Below are positions 55,077 to 64,000 of a stretch of DNA of 64,000 nucleotides, piece by piece; position 1 is the stretch's first letter; every line of letters starts with the position of its first letter. A program made the translations under genes and the position numbers. The notes under the pieces are model-generated. The model was not told where the DNA came from. It was given only the letters and a program-made list of their open reading frames with translations, and ran no database searches. The DNA comes from Paraspadella gotoi (taxonomy: Eukaryota; Chaetognatha), in the NCBI GenBank assembly GCA_051294375.1, contig CM119269.1:11762883-11826882 (forward strand), written 5' to 3'.

Positions 55077-55664
55077 TCACTCAATTCAAATTATAATTAG
55101 GCAAACCGAGCTCGGATTCGAAAGGAGAGCTCCTGACGATTCCGAAAATGTATTACTTTACTATTATTTCAAAGGCGTTATCGTTTTTTTCGATTTTTTT
55201 TGTACATATAAAAATAAAAGAAACCTATTTGAAGAGTTGCAGCCCAAACGGTAAGGCGGTTCTCATGAAATTTGGCATGGATTACTTTTAGGTGACGAAC
55301 TCCAATTCTATGAAAAGATACTTTCAAAATTTGCCTTCCTTCATAGAAAATTCGATTATTTTAGTCAATTTTTGAGATAAATTCCTTGATATCTTTGAAA
55401 CAAAAAAACATTTTTCCAAAAACGCGCTCATAGAATCTCCCCCACCTTTCCTTTCTTCTAGAAGAGTCCTATGGTTTGAGCTGCAACTCTTCGTTTTAAC
55501 TTCACTTCGTCAAGAAAGTAAAATTCTGTACTCATTACTTTTGTAAGATTCACCACAACATACACAAGCACGGGATGTGATGATGGAGTTTGTTCAACGC
55601 CGATGTCTTAAAAAAATGGCTTACTGTTTTTAATTTTTTAATTCAGATTGGATTTTTTTTCAGA
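55077..55664. other. Unique spacer of the palindrome
   Basis: Not mirrored. Contains a GAAGAGTTGCAGC inverted pair (55228 and 55478) and no gene. Confidence 0.7.
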
Positions 55665-56074
55665 NNNNNNNNNNNNNNNNNNNNNNNNNCAAACTTTGTA
55701 AATAGGTTAAATAGAACAAGCTTGACAAGATTAAAATAAAAATAATAAAATTAGGTATGTTTAACACTCCTGTTTACCCCCTCCGCAGCTAAGAACTTAA
55801 AATTAATCAATTTGAACCTAGATGGGTTAATTATCATCTACTCTATCTGTTAAAAAAACCCCATCAAAATCGGATCACATTTTTACCTTTTTGATAGATG
55901 TTAAAGACAATTAAATATATATATAATTAAAACCGGAGGTGTTAAATATACTAATTTCATTTTTTTATTTTAGTTATGTTAGACTTGTTTTAAATTACCT
56001 ATTTACAAAGTTTGATAACAATTTTTTTTTAAAAATTATTAAAAAATAAGTGGTTCTAGTTGGTNNNNNNNNNN
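55665..56074. other. Small contig between two gaps, duplicate of 56662-57035
   Basis: 25 N (55665-55689), then 374 nt essentially identical to 56662-57035 in the same orientation, then 10 N (56065-56074). Looks like a redundant contig placed by scaffolding. Confidence 0.85.
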
Positions 56075-57169
56075 TCCCGGACCTTAAGGAAGTTAGGCAA
56101 AAGAATAGTTATTTTTATGATACCAGCACCAAATTTGGTACACAGCTTCTTAACAACGTAATTTGAGGATATTGAAGTGTCTAGTCAACATATGAAGTGC
56201 AGCCATTTTTTTATTTATCAATAGAATTGAATAAAAATTTATATGTATATTCTTTATGATATTTAAAGAATTTTTAATTTTTTTTTTTGAAATCGGAGCA
56301 TATCTTCACCTTCTTAAAGGATGTTGAAGTAGTTCGTCTCTTAAAAATATGAAAATCAGGATTTCTTTTGAATTATTTTTTAAAAGTTTATAAAACATGG
56401 TAGGAAGGTTCATTTAATCAGGCTTAACAAGAATCTGTAAAAAATAATTTATAACGTTTAGCACCCCTCTTCATGATGTTGAAGTTGCTCGTCAATAATG
56501 TACGCAGCCAAGCGCTTAAAATTAATCAATTTGAACAAACTTCCTGGACGGGTCAATTATCATCGGTTCTATCTGTTAAAAAAAATCCCATCAAAATTGG
56601 ATCATATTTTGGCCTTTTAAATAGATGTTAAAAACAATCGTCTAATTTTTTTAATTATTATCAAACTTTGTAAATAGGTTAAATAGAACAAGCTTGACAA
56701 GATTAAAATAAAAATAATAAAATTAGGTATGTTTAACACTCCTGTTTACCCCCTCCGCAGCTAAGAACTTAAAATTAATCAATTTGAACCTAGATGGGTT
56801 AATTATCATCTACTCTATCTGTTAAAAAAACCCCATCAAAATCGGATCACATTTTTACCTTTTTGATAGATGTTAAAGACAATTAAATATATATATAATT
56901 AAAACCGGAGGTGTTAAATATACTAATTTCATTTTTTTATTTTAGTTATGTTAGACTTGTTTTAAATTACCTATTTACAAAGTTTGATAACAATTTTTTT
57001 TTAAAAATTATTAAAAAATAAGTGGTTCTAGTTGGTTGGCGACTTCGCCATGGCGATATCGCAAGGGCTTTGGCGATGTCGCCAGTACCTCCACTGGCGA
57101 CCTCGCCAGTGATAAAAGTAGCGAATATTATAAAAAGCGCAGCTAACACGGGGATGAACATCACCTACG

Positions 57170-58160
57170 GGCTCCTCTCCCAACCCTAACCCTAAACCAA
57201 ACCTCCTGTTCAACTCTGTGCCTCTCCCCTAATCCTAACCTTGGCCTCGGCCTTCCGTACATCTCCGTGTCTCAACCCTAATCCTAACCGCCTTCTATGC
57301 ATCAACCACGGGCCCCACACTCAACCCTAAACCGAGCCTCCCGTTCAACTCTGTGCCTCTCCCCTAACCCTAACCCAGGCCTGGGCCTCCTGTACATCTC
57401 CGTGCCTCAACCCTAACCCTAACCGCCTTCGATGCATCAACCATGGGCCCCTCCCCCAACCCTAACCCAACTCCATGCCTCTCCGCTAACCCTAACCCAG
57501 GCCCGGCCTCCCGTACGTCTCGTACCTCAACCCTAACCCTAATCGCCTTGGATATATAACCCACGGGCCTCTCTCCCAACCCTAACCCTAAACCGGGCTC
57601 AGGCCTCCCGTACATCTCCGTGCCTCAACCCTAATGTCCTTTGTCAGTACCTTCCCTAAGCCTAACCCTAACGCGGGTCTCCTAGTCATCAACAATACCC
57701 TCCCGACCCCTATTCCTAAAATTGACATTAATATTAAGCCTAAAATAAACATAACTCAACCCTAACCCTAAACTACTCAACCCTAACCCTAATCTGAGTA
57801 TTGTTTAGGCGAAATCGCCATAACTAGAATGCTAAATGTAGTTCACAGCTAAATCGCAAAATGACGAGGGGGTTACACAGAGGCTCGAATTAAAAGCACC
57901 ACCCTGCAAAATTCCCTAACTCCTCATTCACCCTGCCAATCAAATATACACAGAGGCTCAAATTATAAGCACCACCCTACTAAATTCCTAACTCCTCATT
58001 CGCCCTGCCTATCATGGTCATGGCTAAGTCGCAATTTGACAATTTAGCACTGAACTACATTTAGCATTATAGTTATGGCGATTTTGCCTAAACTAAACTC
58101 AGATTAGGGTTAGGGTTGAGATGGTTTAGGGTTAGGGTTGAGTTGGTTTATGGCCATCTG
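57170..58160 (-). repeat. TTAGGG-like interstitial array, right arm
   Basis: Reverse complement of 53020-53990 (CCCTAACCCTAAACC motifs). A dimer element lies at 57879-58020. Confidence 0.85.
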
Positions 58161-58906
58161 AAATAATTAAATCTTTTACAGAAATAATTATCCCCCACCT
58201 GGGATTCGAACCTTCGAACTCAGGACTGATCAGCATCGAGTTACAACTCTTTGCCAACCAGTCAGCCTGATTTTTCCCCTGATAAAATCGATTCTTATAA
58301 CTTTAAATCAGATTTCGATGCCTTTTGTTTTCAACCAAAAGTAAGAGTTATGCTTTAAAACTGCAGATGGCTTGGCGCCTTTTAAATGATAGATTTAAAC
58401 TCCAGTAAAAGGGGGGAAAGAAGGAGGGGAAAAGAGAGAAAGAAAAAGAAAGGAACAGAAGGGTATAAAGTTAGGGGAAGAAAGACTAAAAGAGATTAGG
58501 ATAGAAAAAAGATTGGGGTTGATAATAAAAAAGGAAAAAAAAACATTGAAAAAATGGAGAAAAGAGAGAGGGGGGAAAATATGGCGAGAAAGGGAGAGGA
58601 GTGGAATAAGAGAGGACAGGAAAAAAATACTTTTCTTTCAAAAAATAAAAGATTTCCTAAAAAATAATAAAAAAATCGTATTTGAAAATTAACCGAATTT
58701 AGCCGTTAAAATAAATACATTAATGGTTAAGTTAAAATTATAATTAACCGTTTATAACCATTAACTTTTAACGGTTATCGGAACACTAAATATGACCAAG
58801 TTATGAAACTTTTTTTTAAAAAATTTAGGCCTATTTTTAAGTGGTTTACAATAATCCGATTTTGAATTTAAACCCAGTGGGCAATAGACCTACGTTTAGA
58901 CTATTT

Positions 58907-59240
58907 TATGAAATTGGTACAACCTATATAAAAATTATCCATTCATTTAATAAATAAGCTATCTTGCCCCTGACTTTGGACAGGCTTTGGTGGTTTAAGG
59001 CCTCCATCACTTTTCCAAGATAATGACATAGCAGGTCCCTGCAAGCTTTCAATCAAGACTTTCTCACAGTCTCGTTTATTCACTCCCAGAGTACCTGGCT
59101 TCCCTATCAATGAAGTGGAAAATATTTCAAAGAATGTTTCAATTGTATGAAAAGACCACTCCCTTAAGTATTAGATCGGAGAATACTTATTGTACTCCGC
59201 ACTAGGATCAAAATACAAGGATCTGAACTTTATGTTAAAA
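58907..59240. repeat. Family-5 repeat
   Basis: TGAAATTGGTACAACCTATA, GGACAGGCTTTGGTGG, TCCATCACTTTTCCAAG, CCCAGAGTACCTGGCTTCCC and AAGACCACTCCCTTAAG. Further copies at 61000-61320 and 61335-61510 (tandem), and 16036-16330. Confidence 0.88.
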
Positions 59241-59386
59241 TATCAGCACATTGGACATCAAAATAGAAGAATTATTTCATCCCTGGAAAAAGGAGACGCT
59301 ACGCTTCGAATACTATATTTAAATAATATTAAGATTAAGGTAGTTAATCAAGAGGAAAGGTAGTTTTCGTATTAAATCGAAAAGAA

Positions 59387-59490
59387 TTAAGAACGCCGTC
59401 GCAACTCACCTTCCGTCTCGTGATGGGTGAGGCAAAGATCCATCGGCGGCGGCGGCGCGATGGAAAGCGGCGCCGACGAGGCCGCGCCCG
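59387..59490 (-). CDS. SDR exon 7: end of extension
   Basis: TGATTTCAG|CG, then SSAPLSIAPPPPMDLCL and ETEGELRRRS before TAA. An internal GAAG|GTGAGT at 59410 could instead be a donor to an unseen further exon. Confidence 0.55.
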
Positions 59491-62485
59491 CTGAAATCAT
59501 GTGACACCAAAATTTTTTGATTCTGCCCTTACCCATTTTTTTTTAGAATTGACGTCAACGAACTCACCTCGACGAGAATCCATCCCCGCAACAGGAAGGG
59601 AACCGTTCATCGGTCCGGGTCCCGCGTCGTTGGCTGTCATCATCGTAGGTGGCGTCGTCGTCGTCATTCCAGATGGTGCTTCGATGCTCAAAAGCTGACG
59701 AACTTCCGGTTTGTAATACATGCGAGCCGGGTCGTACCTTTTTTAATTAATTCGTTTAAATTAATTAATTAGATAGATTGATCAATTAAATAATTAAATT
59801 AGTGATTTTAATAAATTTCGCTAGAAAGTGTCACAACTTAACAAAAGAGCATCGATTAGCCGACTCCTTCCTTCGTCTTCTCTTACATTGCGATGGCTCT
59901 GACGGGAGCCATGGGTTCCATCGGTCGCAAGATCTCTCCGAAGGAAGGCTCTTGGACGATCGGTTGCGGATTTTGCAGCGTCTCGTCGACATCCTCGTAC
60001 CTCATACCCGTCTGCAGTTCATCCATGACGCCGAAGCCGCCGAAAAAATCCGCGTATAAGTTGTAGGCCTCCACGGGAAGGATGCTGAGGATCGAGTTGA
60101 GGACAAATTCAAGGTTTTATCACGTCCATGTGTTATTTTTTAATAAAGCATCGTTCATTCACAAATAGTACAAGGAGATCGCTCAGCTGCGGACGATTTA
60201 ATTTAGTGTACAAATAATTTTTCATTTAAAAAAAATATTTGGTTTACGTTTGAGAAGAAAATAAACATTTTTAAACAAATAGCTAAAGAATAAATAAATG
60301 ATACAAAGTCGTGGACATGAATGTATATTTTATTAAATGAAATTAATAACCTTTTCATTATCGGCATAAAATACATTATCTTCGGCAGACACAAAATCTC
60401 TTGGTTTCTCAAGATGGCGACGACGATCTTTCGCGCGGCTGATTTCGCTTTTAACTGAAGGGGGAAAAGGATTAATATTAATTAATTAATAATTTTCAAA
60501 ATGGATTTGATATCAGTTCCTACTGCGGGTAATAATTTAGGAAACTTTTGATGGACGCCTTGAAAGAAATCAGTATTGAGCAAATAGGGGCAGACGATGG
60601 TCGTGCGAAGCCCTAAGAACAAAAAAATTCAATCAGTTTTAATTCATTCATTCATACCTCTCTTATTCATTAATTAATTCATTAATTCATTCATTTCTTA
60701 AAATTATCATCCGGTCACCAATACAAATACAATTGATTGCACCATTTCTTGCAGCGGGATTTTCTTTGCCGATAAGATAGAAGGCAGCCCTTAAGCTTTC
60801 ATCCAATCCGACTTGACCGAATTTAGAGACGCAATAGTCGGCTATTCTGTCGGCAGCTACGAGGCCCAGAACCGAGGATATCGTGACGACGTGTCCCCGG
60901 CCCTTCTCGAGCATATGGGGCAAGAATGCCTGTCGGGATAGAGGGGCAGTCTACGAAAAATACTGGTATAAAGACGATTGTTTCTATTTATTTTTATAAT
61001 TGTATGAAATTGGTACAACCAATATAAAAATTATCCCTTTTATTATTCATATTGATAAAAAGCTATCTTGCCCCTGACTTTGGACAGGCTTTGGTGGTTT
61101 AAGGCCTCCATCACTCTTACAAGATAATGACATAGCAGGTCCCTGCAAGCTTCCAATCAAGACTCTCTCACAGTCTTGTTTATTCACTCCCAGAGTACCT
61201 GGCTTCCCTATCAATGAAGTGGAAAATATTTCAAAGAATGTTTCAATTGTATGAGAGGACCACTCCCTTAAGTATTAGATCAGGGAATACTTATTGTACT
61301 CTGCACTAGCATCAAAATACAAGTAGCTGAATTTTATGAAATTGGTACAACCAATATAAAAATTATCCATTCATTTAATAAATAAGCTATTTGCCCGTGA
61401 CTTTGGACAGGCTTTGGTGGTTTAAGGCCTCCATCACTCTTACAAGATAATGACATAGCAGGTCCCTGCAAGCTTTCAATCAAGACTCTCTCACAGTCTT
61501 GTTTATTTACATCCAATTTATTACTACCATGATGGAAAAAAAAATTGTCGCGGTTACTTTCCAGCTATTTTTCGCCATTTTAATGTGAGAATTAAAAAAT
61601 AAAATTTAAGATAAATAAAAAATATAAGAGTTCCATGCAAAAAAGTTGCCTAAAAAATGCTTTCTTCTTTTTTATCTATTTCATATCTACACTTTTCATT
61701 TATACTAATTTCCGGTTATTTTTTATTACTTTTTAAGTTAAACCGTTACTATTAAAAATCCATTACTTTTCTCAGTCTCATGTCAAAAAGTTATTGCATC
61801 ATCTTTATTTGGATAGATTCAGGGATAAATCTTAATTCATATGTCAAAAAAATACATTAATGCTGTAGATGCTCCAAAATATTTTTTTTTATATTGTAAA
61901 GTATCAATAAAAGTTATAATGCTCTAGGTAACCTTTCTATGAGCAAATTTATTATTTTTATTTACTTCTGGATGTATTATCAGAACAAAATATCAAACAG
62001 GTCCAAAAAAAGGAAAAATCAAAATTTTGTTGATATTATGCAACAATCAACTCAAGCCTGGTTTACTTTATAGGGGATCAATCTTTTTCACTGCTTTCCA
62101 AGGATCATTTTTTGCCCTAAATCTGATAAAAAATATTATGCCAGAGATATAATATTAACAATAATGTGAGTTGTCCTCTTGATAAAAAGAGGTGAAAACA
62201 GTTGGAGATAACCTTTTTTAGAATATTTGATTGTATTAAATAATTTTATGCTGTAAAGAAATATTTTTTTTATTTAGTCCTAGGGAGGTCAGATTACATA
62301 TTAAACCTATTTACCGGCCAAAAATATATTTGACAATGAAATTAACCGACTTTTCCAAACCGCGACAATTTTTTTTCCATCATGGTATTAATTATCATAA
62401 TTAATTAACCTGTATCGTCCAAAAGTTTGAAACCAGATTAACGTCAATCGTCCGCTTCAGTTCTGATTCAGAAATCTCGTCCAAT
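59387..62485 (-). CDS. Retinol-dehydrogenase-like short-chain dehydrogenase (SDR16C/RDH10 type), seven exons, 5' end outside
   Basis: NAD(P)-dependent SDR of the retinol/epidermal retinal dehydrogenase group, normally an ER or lipid-droplet membrane enzyme that oxidises retinol-like substrates. Exons: 62410-62485, 60719-60929, 60524-60612, 60351-60454, 59887-60084, 59568-59737, 59387-59490; all phases match. Visible signatures: DVNLVSNFWT (structural Asn), AFLPHMLEKGRGHVVTISS with the catalytic Ser, DYCVSKFGQVGLDESL with the YxxxK pair, TTIVCPYLLNTDFFQGV, and the SDR16C-type end PKIMYFMPIMK then SILPVEAYNLYADFFGGFGV MDELQ. The Rossmann-fold GxGxG exon lies beyond the window. Beyond the usual end there is an unusual Pro/Met/Thr-rich extension of about 150 residues. 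An ATG-TAA at the end of exon 5 offers a shorter alternative. Confidence 0.9.
59568..59737 (-). CDS. SDR exon 6: C-terminal extension
   Basis: AAAAAAG|G to CGAG|GTGAGT, 170 nt in phase with exon 5. Reads YDPARMYYKPEVRQLLSIEA, then a Thr/Met/Pro-rich low-complexity stretch. The acceptor has almost no pyrimidine tract. Confidence 0.6.
59887..60084 (-). CDS. SDR exon 5: core C-terminus
   Basis: CGATCCTCAG|C to GCAAT|GTAAGA, 198 nt. Begins with the ILPVEA motif and ends PMEPMAPVRAIA. Read-through would give Met then TAA, a possible natural stop. Confidence 0.85.
60351..60454 (-). CDS. SDR exon 4
   Basis: CCCCCTTCAG|TTA to AAAAG|GTTATT. Reads KSAARKIVVAILRNQEILC, then LPKIMYFMPIMK, the membrane-anchoring tail typical of the family. 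Confidence 0.88.
60524..60612 (-). CDS. SDR exon 3
   Basis: TCTTAG|GG to CCCGCA|GTAGGA. Reads LRTTIVCPYLLNTDFFQGVH and KFPKLLPA. It is the last exon outside the palindrome; its donor coincides with the arm edge. Confidence 0.88.
60719..60929 (-). CDS. SDR exon 2: catalytic Ser-Tyr-Lys
   Basis: CCCGACAG|GCATTC to ATTG|GTGACC, 211 nt. Contains TISSVLG and YCVSK. The stretch AAFYLIGKENPAARNGAINC is longer than in most relatives at this position. Confidence 0.93.
61000..61515. repeat. Two tandem family-5 repeats
   Basis: Same repeat twice in the same orientation (61004-61325 and 61337-61510), in the first visible SDR intron. The CTTACAAGATAATGACATAG block is shared. Confidence 0.9.
61520..62400. 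other. SDR intron, bounded by an inverted pair
   Basis: ACCATGATGGAAAAAAAAAT...TGTCGCGG at 61527-61553 pairs with CCGCGACAATTTTTTTTCCATCATGGT at 62360-62386. The interior is AT-rich with no recognised frame. Its edges resemble a TIR element of about 860 bp; the same ATGATGGAAAAAA end recurs at 63519. Confidence 0.6.
62410..62485 (-). CDS. SDR exon 1 (visible)
   Basis: TTATGCAG|A to CAG|GTTAAT. Reads LDEISESELKRTIDVNLVSN, the helix before the conserved VN of the family. Confidence 0.88.
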
Positions 62486-62711
62486 CTGCATAAATAAATA
62501 GATATATAAATAAATAATACAAACAAATAAATAAACTACAGGGGTGGGACCATATATCTTAATGATTTTTAAAATCTGAATAAATATTTGTATAATACTA
62601 TCTCTTCACTTTTAGACGATATATTAATTGTTTTGAAATTCTTTGATATAATGATTTTTTTTATGCAGCAAACGCAACTGCTAAGTTTTCTGCGCGCGGT
62701 TTGGAAGAAAA

Positions 62712-62770
62712 ATGTTTGAAAACTTATTGTTAACAATAAGGGTTATTGTTAACAATAAGTTTTCAAACAT
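62712..62770. repeat. Perfect-arm hairpin
   Basis: TGTTTGAAAACTTATTGTTAACAATAA pairs with TTATTGTTAACAATAAGTTTTCAAACA around a GGG loop. The arms themselves contain the palindrome TTGTTAACAA. Confidence 0.92.
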
Positions 62771-62774
62771 GTTT

Positions 62775-63065
62775 AATCTCCATTTAAACTCATTTCCACT
62801 CGGACGATTCCATCGAAACTTCATATACACACACAAAATTTCATTCCAATCCATCCATCCCATCACGAGTAATTGGTGTTTTTGCTAAGGTGAGACGGAC
62901 GGACGGACGGACGGACGGACGGACATCGTTTTTTTGCATAATTTATCATAATTCGATGTTCTGACATGATATAAGTGAGTGCCCGACAATATTTAGGGGG
63001 CGGACCGACGGACCGACAAAATGAATTATAGAGTCGGGATCTGCTGAAAGCAGATCCGACTAAAA
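62775..63065. repeat. Fold-back family element
   Basis: CCATTTAAACTCATTTCCAC through (GGAC)n at 62897-62925, GCCCGACAATATTTAGGGGG and GGATCTGCTGAAAGCAGATCC. Reverse orientation of 13427-13820. Confidence 0.8.
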
Positions 63066-63143
63066 AGGGATCAAATTTAACCCGCCTTACTGACCAGTGA
63101 CCACTGTCCTTTCTCATTCTTTTTTGGAAACTTTTAACTTGCA

Positions 63144-63283
<140 letters not shown>

Positions 63284-63579
63284 CAAATTTTTCCTATAAA
63301 AATCAAAACTGTTCAAAGCTCTGATGAAGACTCGAAATGATTTTAGAGTCGAAACATGTCTGCATTATAAAATAAAAAATCGTTGTTATTAAACCTGTTA
63401 AATTCTTTGTAAATTATTGTATCTCAAATCGTTCAGACAGGGCAGGACGTTAAGGTTTGTCTCGATGTTGGGTCCCACCCCTGTATTATAAAACAAGATG
63501 AAATAAACATAAGTACCATGATGGAAAAAATTTCTTCATTTTAAAGTAAGAATCGAAAAATAAAATTTAGATATCGAAA

Positions 63580-64000
63580 AACTTCGCTTAACCGTTAAAA
63601 CTAACATTTTTAACGGTTAACCGTTAAAATCGGTTAATTTTATAATTCAACTTTAAATTTAAAATACTAATATTTAAAACAAACACATTATAGTTAGTAA
63701 AAGAAAAATTGATTTGAGCAAACTATCTTGAAATTACCCATGATAATTGAGCTTATCAGCTAAACTAAGTTTTTTTTCTTTTGCCTTAAGCAATAAGCAT
63801 AATACAAATATAAAAAAGTCAAAGAAAGAAAAAGCACAATTTAATTCTAATTTTATATTAAGTTTTCTCGTTCTCTCTTTCTCGTTCTCTCTTTCGCTTT
63901 CTGTTTTTCTTTCTCTATTTCTCTTCCTCATTAATTTTCTAGTTGTTAGTCTTTCATGAACCATGACCATAATTATAAATATAAAATATGAATATTAGTT
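63580..64000. repeat. AACGGTTA-family repeat running off the window
   Basis: CTTAACCGTTAAAACTAACA onward matches 48618-49090 with few changes, including the GAGCAAACTATCTTG block and CTCGTTCTCTCTTTC tail. Confidence 0.88.

Larger units (their letters stand above)
56075..60520. repeat. Right arm of a large inverted repeat
   Basis: Mirror of 50648-55076. Its outer edge falls at the donor of SDR exon 3 (60524), where GTAGGAACTGATATC meets unique sequence. The left arm edge reads CTAGGAAACTGATATC. Confidence 0.95.

Overview
The window is AT-rich animal DNA from a draft, gap-containing assembly. It has short exons with GT/AG introns, tRNA-derived SINEs, fold-back elements, very long (TC)n/(GA)n arrays and no bacterial-style gene packing. 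The gene families (SLC17 transporter, retinoid-type SDR, BEL/Pao-like gag remnant) occur across invertebrates. An arthropod or other invertebrate is my best guess, but the sequence does not settle the phylum. Runs of N (10, 25 and about 240-350 nt) and many one-base differences between duplicated segments suggest scaffolding joins and indel-prone reads.

Layout. 660-12691 (minus): nine exons of an SLC17-type anion transporter, phase-consistent from end to end, with one intron of about 9.4 kb filled with repeats. 12.7-25 kb: non-coding, with fold-back elements, an 18-bp minisatellite, GC-richer blocks and a gapped segmental duplication (21.76-25.03 kb). 25.2-26.1 kb (minus): a broken BEL/Pao-like gag remnant. 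30.07-31.86 kb (plus): an unrecognised multi-pass membrane protein in two overlapping frames. 33.4-36.3 kb (minus): an unrecognised Ser/Pro-rich gene with six phased exons, the last one carrying a 143-bp insertion. 43.7-45.8 kb (plus): an unrecognised basic/Ser-rich gene with frame breaks. 50.6-60.5 kb: a large inverted repeat (arms about 4.4 kb) with TTAGGG-like arrays in each arm. 59.4-62.5 kb (minus): the 3' two-thirds of a retinol-dehydrogenase-like SDR. Its last four exons lie in the right arm of the palindrome and are mirrored, with frame breaks, in the left arm.

No operon-like cooperation is visible. The recognisable genes are independent metabolic or transport genes in a repeat-rich landscape. 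At least ten interspersed repeat families recur, including three or four tRNA-like SINEs, two fold-back/MITE families, an AACGGTTA-rich family and a dimeric unit of about 70 bp.
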